From the NCBI RefSeq assembly GCF_002900965.1, contig NZ_PJOM01000002.1, forward strand, positions 806,001 through 870,000: DNA of 64,000 nt, given 5' to 3'. The first letter of the stretch is position 1, and every line of letters starts with the position of its first letter. Both the position numbers and the translations under genes were made by a program. This document shows, piece after piece, positions 56,381 to 64,000 of the stretch. The notes under the pieces are model-generated. The model made no database searches. It was not told the origin of the DNA and saw only the letters and a list, made by a program, of their open reading frames with translations. The DNA comes from Pseudotabrizicola formosa (lineage in GTDB: Bacteria > Pseudomonadota > Alphaproteobacteria > Rhodobacterales > Rhodobacteraceae).

Positions 56381-57223
56381 CTACCCCGGCAGGACCAGAC
56401 AGGTCGGCCCCAACCGGTGCAGCGCCGCCCCGCTGCCCAACTTGAAGCGCGCAAGCCCCATCGCCGCTTCGGTGTTGATATCGCCCAGATCCAGCACCGT
56501 CACCCCTTCGGCCCGCAGCGCAAGGGCCGCCTGCCACAGCAGCACCCGGTGCGCGCCCGCCGCCCGCGCCGCCGGATCGGCATGGCCCAGATGATAGGTC
56601 GCCCAGGTGCCATGCCGGATGAAGCACATCATCGCCGCGGCCCGTCCGCCCTGCCGCCAGTGCCACAGCCGCAAGGCCCCTGCCGGCAGCGCCTGCGTGA
56701 AGGCCCCCGGCAGCGCCCGATAGCCGCGCGCCTGACGCTGCGCCGCCTCTGCCGAAATCAGGGCGGCCAAACTGTGCAACGGGGCGACACCGGCCCGCAC
56801 CCCGCGCCGTTCCGCCGCCCCCAGCGCGTTGCGCCATTTGCCCGCCATCCCGGCGCGCAGGTCATCCGGGCCGGGGCGCAGATCCCACAGCGCCACATGG
56901 CGCGGCGTCATCAACGGGATCATCCCCAGCCCCCCAAGATCCCGCTCTGGCAGGGCGATCAGCGCCGCCCCGATCCGCGCCAGACGGCGCAGCGCCCGAC
57001 GTTGCAGCGCGGCCTCCGCCGCCTCTGCCCAGACCGGGCCCCGCAGACAGACGGCCAGCCCGGCCCGGCGCAGCAGCTGCACCCGGGCCAGAACCTGCCC
57101 GTCCACGCGCAGCTCCGCCCGCTCCAGCCGCGCGCCACAGGCCCGCATCGCCGCTGCATAGGCAGCACTTTGCTGTACGGCACCCGTGGCCGGAAAATCG
57201 GTGCAATCCCAATGCCATTTCAT
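56381..57223 (-). CDS. GNAT/FemAB-like acyltransferase
   Basis: A 280-residue protein that looks like a double-GNAT (FemAB-type) acyltransferase. MAGKWRNALGAAERRGV in the middle resembles the KWR-N-L-A-R motif of FemAB-like and BioF2-type proteins, and VLDLGDINTEAAMGLARFKLGSGA near the C-terminus is the usual closing GNAT segment. It is very rich in Ala, Arg and Leu. No close pathway context. Family assignment moderate, substrate unknown. Confidence 0.65.
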   Translation of the reverse strand: MKWHWDCTDFPATGAVQQSAAYAAAMRACGARLERAELRVDGQVLARVQLLRRAGLAVCLRGPVWAEAAEAALQRRALRRLARIGAALIALPERDLGGLGMIPLMTPRHVALWDLRPGPDDLRAGMAGKWRNALGAAERRGVRAGVAPLHSLAALISAEAAQRQARGYRALPGAFTQALPAGALRLWHWRQGGRAAAMMCFIRHGTWATYHLGHADPAARAAGAHRVLLWQAALALRAEGVTVLDLGDINTEAAMGLARFKLGSGAALHRLGPTCLVLPG

Positions 57224-57268
57224 GGCACCGTTAACGCATATGAAACTGAATCATCGTTTAACGCCGCC

Positions 57269-57391
57269 ATGCCACAGCCAAAGATCACCCCCCGCCTCGC
57301 CCCCACCCCCCGCCTGACACTCTGGGTGCCCAGCCTTCTGACCTCCGGTCTCGGGCTGGTGTTTCTGGCGGTGCTGGCCTTGGTGCCATAG
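57269..57391 (+). CDS. Possible 40-residue single-span membrane protein
   Basis: A short open frame coding MPQPKITPRLAPTPRLTLWV followed by a hydrophobic helix SLLTSGLGLVFLAVLALVP. It fills the gap between the GNAT-like gene and the agl operon. No ribosome-binding site is evident, and the following terminator-like hairpin belongs to aglK on the other strand. It may be a real small protein or chance; only conservation would decide. Confidence 0.3.
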   Translation: MPQPKITPRLAPTPRLTLWVPSLLTSGLGLVFLAVLALVP

Positions 57392-57392
57392 C

Positions 57393-57418
57393 AAAAGGCC
57401 CCCGCTTTCGCAGGGGCC
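57393..57418 (-). terminator. Terminator of the agl operon
   Basis: On the minus strand GGCCCC / GGGGCC with an inner GC pair and loop GAAA is followed by TTTT, about 20 bases after the aglK stop. Confidence 0.75.
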
Positions 57419-57437
57419 GTTGCTCAGGGGTCAGGCA

Positions 57438-58523
57438 TCAGCGATGGCGCAGGCTGATTCCGTTTGCAAACAGATGCACCTTGGCCGGATCGGCCCCCAG
57501 CGCCACCGTGGTGCGGCGCACATCCGTGTGGATGCCGGGCAGCTTGGCCACCACCTGCGCCTCGCCGCCGGCGCGCTTGAAATACAAAAGCGTCACCTCC
57601 CCCAGGGCTTCGGTGATCTCGACCTCGCCCTTGAAGATCGGCGTGCCGGTGGTGGCCAGCAGATCCTCGGGGCGCACCCCGATGTTCACCTTCATCCCCA
57701 TGTCGGCGGCCAGGGTCGGCACGGAAGACACCGCCTCGCCGCCATTGGCCAGCCGCACCCGGGTTTGCGCGCCGGTTTCCACCACCTCGCCCGCCATCAG
57801 GTTCATCGCCGGGCTGCCGATGAACTGCGCCACAAATTCGTTCTGTGGCCGTTCATAAAGCTCCAGCGGCGTGCCAACCTGGCTGATCCCGCCCCCCGCC
57901 AGCACCACAATGCGCGTGGCCAGCGTCATCGCTTCAACCTGATCATGGGTCACATAGATCATGGTCGAATTGGGCATCGATTCCTTGAGCTGCGCAATTT
58001 CCAGCCGGGTCGCCACCCGCAAGGCGGCATCAAGGTTCGACAGCGGCTCGTCAAACAGATAGACCTTGGGGTCGCGCACAATGCTGCGCCCGATCGCCAC
58101 CCGCTGGCGCTGCCCGCCCGACAGCGCCTTGGGCAGACGGTCGAGGTAGGGTTCCAGCTGCAGGATCTTGGCCGCCTTGGCCACCGCCGCATCAATCTCG
58201 GCCTGGCTCTTCTTGGCGATTTTCAGTGCAAAGCTCATGTTGTCGCGCACGGTCATATGCGGATAAAGCGCATAGGACTGGAACACCATCGCAATGCCGC
58301 GCTGCGCGGGAGGCACTTCGTTCATGCGGTCACCATCAATGGTGAATTCGCCGCCGGTGATCTTTTCCAGCCCCGCAATCATCCGCAGCAGCGTCGATTT
58401 TCCGCAGCCCGAAGGACCCACGAAAACGATCAGCTCTCCCGTCTTGATATCAAGATTGATGTTCGACAGAACCGTGACCTCGCCATAGGCCTTTGCCACA
58501 TTTGTCAGTTTCAACTCGGCCAT
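57438..58523 (-). CDS. aglK: ABC transporter ATPase AglK (MalK/UgpC type)
   Basis: A 361-residue CUT1-family ATPase that powers alpha-glucoside uptake. Walker [17 protein letters not shown] is near residues 37-52, the signature [13 protein letters not shown] near 134 and Walker [17 protein letters not shown] after it; the C-terminal regulatory OB-fold domain contains GVRPEDLL. The start at ATG 58523 gives [16 protein letters not shown]. It is the last gene of the operon, 17 bases after aglA. Confidence 0.92.
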   Translation of the reverse strand: MAELKLTNVAKAYGEVTVLSNINLDIKTGELIVFVGPSGCGKSTLLRMIAGLEKITGGEFTIDGDRMNEVPPAQRGIAMVFQSYALYPHMTVRDNMSFALKIAKKSQAEIDAAVAKAAKILQLEPYLDRLPKALSGGQRQRVAIGRSIVRDPKVYLFDEPLSNLDAALRVATRLEIAQLKESMPNSTMIYVTHDQVEAMTLATRIVVLAGGGISQVGTPLELYERPQNEFVAQFIGSPAMNLMAGEVVETGAQTRVRLANGGEAVSSVPTLAADMGMKVNIGVRPEDLLATTGTPIFKGEVEITEALGEVTLLYFKRAGGEAQVVAKLPGIHTDVRRTTVALGADPAKVHLFANGISLRHR

Positions 58524-58540
58524 ATCCGGGCTCCCCTCCC

Positions 58541-60175
58541 TTATTCTTTTCGCATCAGACAGAAACCCCATGCGCCCAGCGTAACCTCGCCCGCCATTGC
58601 CGCGGTGGCCCCCAGATCGCCCCCGATCGCAGCCCAATTGCCTGCCGGCAGACTGACATGCGCCTGTTCTGCCCCAAGATTGAAGGCGCAGAAGATCTCT
58701 TCCTCGCCCACCCGCCGGAAAGAGGCCAGATCGCCATCGGCCACCAACCCCGTCAGATCGCCATAGCGCAACACCTCATGCGTCCGGCGCAGCGCCAACG
58801 CGCGGCGGTAATGGTTCAACATCGATGCCGGATCGCCATCCTGGGTGCTGACCGCCCGGTTCAGATGCGGCGCCTTCACCGGCAGCCAGGGGATGCCGTC
58901 GGAAAAGCCGCCATTGGCATTGTCGGCCGCCCAGGTCATCGGCGTGCGGGCCCCATCACGGCCCTTGAATTCGGGCCAGAATTCGATGCCATAAGGGTCG
59001 CGCAATTCCTCAAAGTCGATATCCGCCTCTGGCAGGCCCAGCTCCTCCCCCTGATACAGGCACAAAGACCCGCGCAGGCACATCAGCAAAACTGTGTAAG
59101 TCCTTGCTGCGGCGTCAGAAAGATCCCATCGCGTGATATGGCGCACCGTATCATGGTTGGAATAGGCCCAGCATGGCCAGGCATCGGGGGCCACCGCGTT
59201 CATCCGGGCAAAGGTTTCTTGCAGCAGATCGGCGGTCAGCCGCTTGGGCTGCAGCATCTCGAACGGATAGCACATCTGCACCTTGTCGCCGCCCGAGGTA
59301 TATTCGGCCATGATCTCCAGACCGCGCTGCGCATCGCCAACCTCCCCCACCGCCGCTGCGCCGTAGGGGTTAAGAACTTCACGGAATTTCCGCAGGAATT
59401 CAAGGTTTTCCGGCTGGTTCTTGTCAAACAGGTGAAGCTGGTGGTTGTAAGGATTCACCCCCGGCGCGATGGAATCGTTGCGCAGGTCTTTCGGCAGCGC
59501 AGGATTGTCACGCAAGTATTTGTCGGCAAAATAGAAATTGATGGTGTCGAGGCGAAAGCCATGCACCCCGCGCTGCAGCCAGAACCGCGCCACATCCAGC
59601 AGCGCCTCTTGCACCGGCGGGTGATGCAGGTTCAGGTCGGGCTGGCTGGTCAGGAAGTTGTGCAGATAATACTGCTCGCGCCGCGCATCCCATTGCCAGG
59701 ATGATCCGCCAAAGATCGCCAGCCAGTTGTTGGGCGGGGTGCCATCGCCCTTGGGCTCTGCCCAGACATACCAGTCAGCGCGCGGATTGGTGCGGTCGCG
59801 GCGGCTTTCCTTGAACCACGGGTGCTGGTCGCTGGTATGCGACAGCACCAGATCGATCATCACCTTCAGCCCCAGGTCCTTCGCCCGCACCATCAGCGCG
59901 TCGAAATCCGAAAGGGTGCCGAACATCGGATCGACATCGCAATAATCGCTGACGTCATAGCCGAAATCCTTCATCGGGCTGGTGAAGAACGGGCTGATCC
60001 AGACCGCATCTGCCCCAAGGCTGGCAATATGGTCCAGCCGTGCGGTAATGCCCTTCAGATCACCGATGCCATCGCCGTTGCTGTCCTGAAAACTGCGCGG
60101 ATAGATCTGATAGATCACCGCTCCGCGCCACCAATTGGCATCGGTGCCGATCACGATTTGCTCTTGTTTGGCCAT
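58541..60175 (-). CDS. aglA: Alpha-glucosidase AglA (GH13)
   Basis: A 544-residue cytoplasmic GH13 glucosidase that hydrolyses imported alpha-glucosides such as maltose, trehalose or sucrose. [20 protein letters not shown] opens the barrel; [14 protein letters not shown] carries the nucleophile Asp, GEVGD the acid/base Glu region and [10 protein letters not shown] the third acidic residue. It sits between the permease gene aglG and aglK, the arrangement known from the Sinorhizobium aglEFGAK operon. Confidence 0.93.
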   Translation of the reverse strand: MAKQEQIVIGTDANWWRGAVIYQIYPRSFQDSNGDGIGDLKGITARLDHIASLGADAVWISPFFTSPMKDFGYDVSDYCDVDPMFGTLSDFDALMVRAKDLGLKVMIDLVLSHTSDQHPWFKESRRDRTNPRADWYVWAEPKGDGTPPNNWLAIFGGSSWQWDARREQYYLHNFLTSQPDLNLHHPPVQEALLDVARFWLQRGVHGFRLDTINFYFADKYLRDNPALPKDLRNDSIAPGVNPYNHQLHLFDKNQPENLEFLRKFREVLNPYGAAAVGEVGDAQRGLEIMAEYTSGGDKVQMCYPFEMLQPKRLTADLLQETFARMNAVAPDAWPCWAYSNHDTVRHITRWDLSDAAARTYTVLLMCLRGSLCLYQGEELGLPEADIDFEELRDPYGIEFWPEFKGRDGARTPMTWAADNANGGFSDGIPWLPVKAPHLNRAVSTQDGDPASMLNHYRRALALRRTHEVLRYGDLTGLVADGDLASFRRVGEEEIFCAFNLGAEQAHVSLPAGNWAAIGGDLGATAAMAGEVTLGAWGFCLMRKE

Positions 60176-60182
60176 AAGTCTC

Positions 60183-61325
60183 TCACTTCACCGAGCCGGC
60201 CAGCAGACCGCGCACGAGGTATTTTTGCATTGCGAAGAACACCAGCAAAGGCACCGCGATGCTGATGAAGGCGGCAGTCGCCAGAATTTCCCAATTGCCG
60301 CCGCGCGTGCCCAGCAGTTCCACGATCTGCTTGGTCATCACCGTGGTCTCGCCACTGGAATCGATCAGGAACACCAGCGACACCAGCAGATCATTCCAGG
60401 TCCACAGGAACTGGAAAATGGCAAAGGATGCCAGCGCCGGAAAGGACAGCGGCAGGATGATCCGGGTGAAGATCTGGAAATCCGATGCGCCATCGACCTT
60501 GGCACATTCGATGATGTCGCGCGGCAAGCCGACCATGTAATTTCGGAGCAGGTATATCGCCAGCGGCAACCCGAAGCCGGTATGCGCCAGCCAGGTGCCC
60601 AGATAGCCCTTGCCGATGCCAATCTCGTTGTGCAGCTTGAGCAGCGGGATCAGCGCCAGCTGCAACGGCACCACCAACAGCCCGACAATCGCCGCAATCA
60701 GCAGCGCGCGCCCCGGAAAATCCATCCATGCCAAGGCATAAGCGGCAAAAGCTGCCACCACGATCGGGATGATGGTGGCCGGAATCGTCACCGTCAGCGT
60801 GTTGAAGAACGCCTTTGACATGCCATCGGTGTTGCTGGGTTCAAACAGGATGGCGCGGTAGTTTTCCAGCGTGAATTCGGGCGGGGTGGCGGCGGTGGCA
60901 AAGATGCGTGGCAGGCGCGTGCCTTGCGTGGTTTCCGGGCTGGACAGGACATAGGCACCATCCTCGGCCACGCTGAGCGTGACGCCATCATCCAGGTCTG
61001 CCACATCGCCGGGCGCATATTCCTTGGGTCGCACCGAAGACGTGCCCCAGGCGCTGACCGCAGCATCGGTGACGGCAAACAACCGTCCCTCGATGACAAA
61101 GCGGCCCTCCACCTCCACCTCATCGCCGCTGACCCGGATGGCCGGAGCCTGCCGCTCCTGCGTTGACAGCGCCGACCACCAGCCGGAGGTGGCGATCTGG
61201 TCCGCCGTGCGGAACGACGACACGAACAGCCCCAGCGTCGGGAACAGCCACAGGGCCACCAGAACCGCCATGGAAATATGCACCGCCCAGGTCAGCCCGG
61301 ACTTTTGACCCACCACATTGTTCAT
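60183..61325 (-). CDS. aglG: Alpha-glucoside ABC permease AglG
   Basis: A 380-residue MalG-like permease. The first membrane segment (near residues 13-32) is followed by a periplasmic insert of roughly 130 residues before the remaining five segments. The conserved EAA loop that binds the ATPase is seen in CAKVDGASDFQIFTRIILPL. Standard MalG proteins are about 280-300 residues; the insert is a feature of AglG-type permeases. One base separates it from aglF and seven from aglA. Confidence 0.92.
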   Translation of the reverse strand: MNNVVGQKSGLTWAVHISMAVLVALWLFPTLGLFVSSFRTADQIATSGWWSALSTQERQAPAIRVSGDEVEVEGRFVIEGRLFAVTDAAVSAWGTSSVRPKEYAPGDVADLDDGVTLSVAEDGAYVLSSPETTQGTRLPRIFATAATPPEFTLENYRAILFEPSNTDGMSKAFFNTLTVTIPATIIPIVVAAFAAYALAWMDFPGRALLIAAIVGLLVVPLQLALIPLLKLHNEIGIGKGYLGTWLAHTGFGLPLAIYLLRNYMVGLPRDIIECAKVDGASDFQIFTRIILPLSFPALASFAIFQFLWTWNDLLVSLVFLIDSSGETTVMTKQIVELLGTRGGNWEILATAAFISIAVPLLVFFAMQKYLVRGLLAGSVK

Positions 61326-61326
61326 A

Positions 61327-62562
61327 TCAGCGCATCTCCTTGCGGGCGTTGTAGACGTTCCAGATCAGGATCGGCGTCACCAAGAGCATGATCACCATGG
61401 CCGCCGCTGACCCCACCCCCCAGTCATTGGCGCGGAACAGCTTGTCATACATGTAATTGGCCAGAACCTGGGTTTCCCACTGGCCGTTGGACATGGCAAA
61501 GACGATGTCGAACACCTTGAGCACAACAATGGTGATCGTGGTCCAGACCACCACGATGGTGCCCATGATCTGCGGCACCTTGATCTTGAAGAAAATCTGG
61601 AACGGATTGGCCCCATCGACAATCGCGGCCTCGATGGTGTCTTCGGGCACGCCACGCAGCGCGGCAGACAGGATCACCATGGCAAAGCCGGTCTGAATCC
61701 AGACCAGCACGATCATCAGGAAGAACGAGTTCCAGAACGGGATCGTCAGCCAGGTCTGCGGCACGCCATAGGGCAGGTCTGCGCCGATCAGGCCGAAGGC
61801 CGCGCGCAGCGCAACCCAGATCAGCCAGACCGCCACCGCAGCCCCCAGGATGCGCAACGGCACCAGTCCCGCCGCCGCACCCGACGGCCGGACCAGCGGC
61901 CGTATCAGCACCCAAGCCATCAGCCCGACCGCAAAGGCAAAGCCCAGCAGGCCCAGCACCGGCACAATTTTCAGAAACAGCACCGAGAGCGGCCCGCCCT
62001 CAAAGGCCAGCCAGACCGCATTCATGATGCCGATCTGCTCCTGATCCGCGGGCCTTGTGTCATAGACCAGCTTCCAGATCACTGCCGCCCCGACAAAGGA
62101 TATCGCCATCGGCATGAAGATCAGCGACTTGGCAAGATTGCCCCAGCGGATGCGGTCCGACAGTTGTGCCGCCAGCAGGCCAAAGGCGGTGGACAGCGCC
62201 GGCACCACGATCAGCCAGAGCATGTTGTTGCGCAGCGCTTCCCAGAACTTCGGCTCGCCCGACATCTTGGCGTAATTGTCAAAGCCCACCCATACATAGC
62301 CGCCCCCCGGCACCCTTTGGGTCAGCGACAGGCGCAATGTTTCCACCACCGGATAGGCCAGATAGACCGACAGCGCGATCAGCGCCGGGGCAAGGAACAG
62401 CCAGGGCCGGATCATGTTGGCGCGGTTGATGTTGCGCCCCGCATTCGGGCCAGAGGCCGGATACAGCACCTTGTCCAGAAACAGGTTGGAAAAATAGAAA
62501 TAGGCGACGCAGCCGCCGACCCCGATGACGATGGTGATCAACCCCTGAAGTGCCGGTGACAT
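61327..62562 (-). CDS. aglF: Alpha-glucoside ABC permease AglF
   Basis: A 411-residue MalF-like permease with about eight membrane segments, including an extra N-terminal one (residues 6-24) and another pair in the middle. The EAA loop is IEAAIVDGANPFQIFFKIKV near residue 310. It pairs with AglG to form the channel. It lies 130 bases after aglE, with two GC-rich hairpins in between, so expression is probably lower than that of aglE. Confidence 0.92.
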   Translation of the reverse strand: MSPALQGLITIVIGVGGCVAYFYFSNLFLDKVLYPASGPNAGRNINRANMIRPWLFLAPALIALSVYLAYPVVETLRLSLTQRVPGGGYVWVGFDNYAKMSGEPKFWEALRNNMLWLIVVPALSTAFGLLAAQLSDRIRWGNLAKSLIFMPMAISFVGAAVIWKLVYDTRPADQEQIGIMNAVWLAFEGGPLSVLFLKIVPVLGLLGFAFAVGLMAWVLIRPLVRPSGAAAGLVPLRILGAAVAVWLIWVALRAAFGLIGADLPYGVPQTWLTIPFWNSFFLMIVLVWIQTGFAMVILSAALRGVPEDTIEAAIVDGANPFQIFFKIKVPQIMGTIVVVWTTITIVVLKVFDIVFAMSNGQWETQVLANYMYDKLFRANDWGVGSAAAMVIMLLVTPILIWNVYNARKEMR

Positions 62563-62622
62563 GGCGCCTCAACCTCCCCCTTGGTGATGTCCTGATCCGT
62601 GGCCGGTGTGCCCGGCTCTGCT

Positions 62623-62680
62623 GCGGGCCGCTGGCCCGCATGTCAGACGAAAATCCCCGGCGGCATTGCGGCCGCCGGGG
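62623..62680 (-). terminator. Two hairpins between aglE and aglF
   Basis: CCCCGGCGGC / GCCGCCGGGG (62655-62664 and 62671-62680) runs into ATTTTC on the minus strand; a second, GCGGGCC / GGCCCGC with a 3-base loop, lies at 62623-62639. Together they look like an attenuator and mRNA stabiliser after the binding-protein gene. Confidence 0.7.
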
Positions 62681-62692
62681 TGGTGTCATCGG

Positions 62693-64000
62693 TTACTGCA
62701 ACCCGTCCCAGGATTGCTGGATCGCATCGGCCACATCCTGTGCCGCGGCCCCGCCTGCGTAATCAACCATCCCGGTCCAGAACGACCCGGCCCCCACGCC
62801 GCCGGGCATCAGATCAGACCCGTCAAAGCGGAAGGTGTCGGCTCCCAGCAGGATCTCGCCCATGCCTTTGAGCGTATCATCGGCATAAAGGTCGATGTTC
62901 ACCCCGGTATGCGGCGTCAGAAAGCCGGATTGCGCCATCCAGACCTCATGCGCGGCGGGCACTTTCAGCCATTCGATAAAGGCGCGGGCCGCCGGGCTGT
63001 CCTGCGTGATGCCAAACAGCGTGCCTGCGCCCAGCACCGGCTTGCCCAGATCCTTTTCCGCATAGGCCGGGAAATAGAAGAAATCGGCGTCCAGCCCCAT
63101 TTCGGTGCCTTCAGGGAAGAAGGACGGGATGAACGAGGCCTGCCGGTGCATCATGCACTGCGGCGGCGAGGAGAACAGACCCTTGGGGCTGTCGCGGAAA
63201 TCGGTGGTGGCCACCGCCCCCCGGCCCCCGGCAACGCGGCCCTCTTCGATGAACCAGCCGAACTCCTCGATGGCGGCCACAACTTTGGGATCGTTGAACT
63301 TCAGCTCATTGCTGACCCAGGCGTCATAATCGGCGGGCGTGTTGATGCGCAGCATCATGTCTTCCACCCAGTCGGTCGCCGGCCAGCCAGTGGCACCACC
63401 CGATCCCAGACCCACGCACCATGGCGTGACCCCATCGGCCACCATCTGCTCGGTCAGGGCCTTGAGATCTTCCATGCTTTCGGGCACGGCATAGCCCGCA
63501 TCTTCAAAATTCTCGGGGCTGTACCAGACCAGAGATTTCAGATCGACCTTGTAGAAAAAGCCGAACAGGGCCGGGGTGCCATCGGGGCCGGGAAAGGTGG
63601 ACAGATCCACCCAGGACTGGCCGGCCGCATAGTTTTCCTGAAAGAACGTGGCATCGGCCTCGGTCAGCGGGGCCAGTTGCCCCAGACGCGCCAGATCGGC
63701 GGCAAGGCCCGGCTGCGGAAACACCGAGATATTCGCGGCAGAACCGGCTTCGGCATCAATCCGCACCTGGGTTTCAAAGCTGTCGGACCCGACATATTGC
63801 ACGTCCACGCCGGTGGCCGCCTCGAAATAGGCCAGCATCGACTCGACCAGCTCCTGATCCGGCCCCAGCCAGGGGCCAGCGATGGTCAGGGTCTGCCCTG
63901 CCAGATCGCCATGGGCCGCCTTGAACGCCTCATAGGACGCCCAGTTGAAGGCGCCTTCGCCGATCGGAAACTTCAGGTCTTGCGCCAGCGCGCCGCCTGC
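62693..64000 (-). CDS. aglE: Alpha-glucoside-binding protein AglE (5' end outside window)
   Basis: A family 1 sugar-binding protein; 435 residues are visible and only the start of the signal peptide is missing at the window edge (the frame opens with AGGALAQDLKFPIGEG). GVDVQYVGSDSFETQVRID, FPQPGLAADLARLGQL and VWYSPENFEDAGYAVPESME are typical for alpha-glucoside-binding proteins. It leads the operon aglE-aglF-aglG-aglA-aglK. A regulator gene aglR would be expected further right, outside the window. Confidence 0.9.
   Translation of the reverse strand, partial: AGGALAQDLKFPIGEGAFNWASYEAFKAAHGDLAGQTLTIAGPWLGPDQELVESMLAYFEAATGVDVQYVGSDSFETQVRIDAEAGSAANISVFPQPGLAADLARLGQLAPLTEADATFFQENYAAGQSWVDLSTFPGPDGTPALFGFFYKVDLKSLVWYSPENFEDAGYAVPESMEDLKALTEQMVADGVTPWCVGLGSGGATGWPATDWVEDMMLRINTPADYDAWVSNELKFNDPKVVAAIEEFGWFIEEGRVAGGRGAVATTDFRDSPKGLFSSPPQCMMHRQASFIPSFFPEGTEMGLDADFFYFPAYAEKDLGKPVLGAGTLFGITQDSPAARAFIEWLKVPAAHEVWMAQSGFLTPHTGVNIDLYADDTLKGMGEILLGADTFRFDGSDLMPGGVGAGSFWTGMVDYAGGAAAQDVADAIQQSWDGLQ

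Noticed and set aside
56307-56837. N-terminal extension of the TehA/SLAC1-like frame
   Set aside because: The extra 177 codons are Gly/Ala/Arg-rich and overlap the GNAT-like gene; ATG 56306 has a good ribosome-binding site.

Overview
The window is ordinary chromosomal DNA of a GC-rich alphaproteobacterium, almost certainly of the order Rhodobacterales (Rhodobacter/Paracoccus relatives). Supporting signs are a CckA hybrid kinase with a CtrA-type box, a GAAC-N7-GAAC SOS box before recA, an iscR-iscS-sufBCD-sufS operon whose IscR lacks the three-cysteine cluster motif, a HemB with the metal-independent type of motif, two TRAP permease genes' worth of C4-dicarboxylate-like regulation, and an agl alpha-glucoside operon. 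No phage, insertion sequence, CRISPR array or rRNA operon is visible. There is one tRNA gene.

Layout. 1-4.4 kb: 3' end of guaB, an RsmB-type rRNA methyltransferase, cckA and a sulfotransferase-like gene. 4.6-9.8 kb: SOS-controlled recA, alaS, a DUF1330 protein and a class II glutamine amidotransferase. 9.8-16.4 kb: a DctB/DctD two-component pair followed by a TAXI-type TRAP transporter; the DctD protein has a changed sigma-54 contact loop (GAFPGA). 16.4-23.4 kb: histidine phosphatase, typA, a YitT membrane protein, an FkbM methyltransferase, icd, an HD hydrolase and an alpha/beta hydrolase. 23.4-31.1 kb: the Fe-S assembly operon, with an Irr-type iron box over its promoter, a second Irr-like box inside iscS, and two YIP1-like membrane genes between sufD and sufS. 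31.1-36.7 kb: tRNA-Arg(CCG), a DAO-family oxidoreductase, a LuxR-type regulator, a candidate sRNA, rpsB-tsf and a patatin. 36.7-40.5 kb: DUF502 membrane protein, psuG-psuK, bdhA and a second candidate sRNA. 40.4-45.9 kb: oligopeptide-type binding protein, an entericidin-like lipoprotein, an acyl-CoA ligase, a DsbA-family protein and an MFS exporter. 45.9-57.4 kb: mfd, a small membrane protein, hemB, a Tat lipoprotein with a SYLF domain, a HIBADH-family dehydrogenase, penicillin acylase-like hydrolase, a TehA/SLAC1-like protein and a GNAT/FemAB-like protein. 57.4-64 kb: aglE(partial)-aglF-aglG-aglA-aglK on the minus strand.

I found no wholly new multi-gene system. The most promising leads are regulatory: two candidate small RNAs with strong terminators (minus strand 40270-40345; plus strand about 33559-33676), the paired Irr-like boxes in the suf operon, the CtrA box upstream of cckA, the DctD loop substitution and a 16-bp perfect palindrome upstream of icd. 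All functional statements rest on reading motifs by eye; no database search was run.
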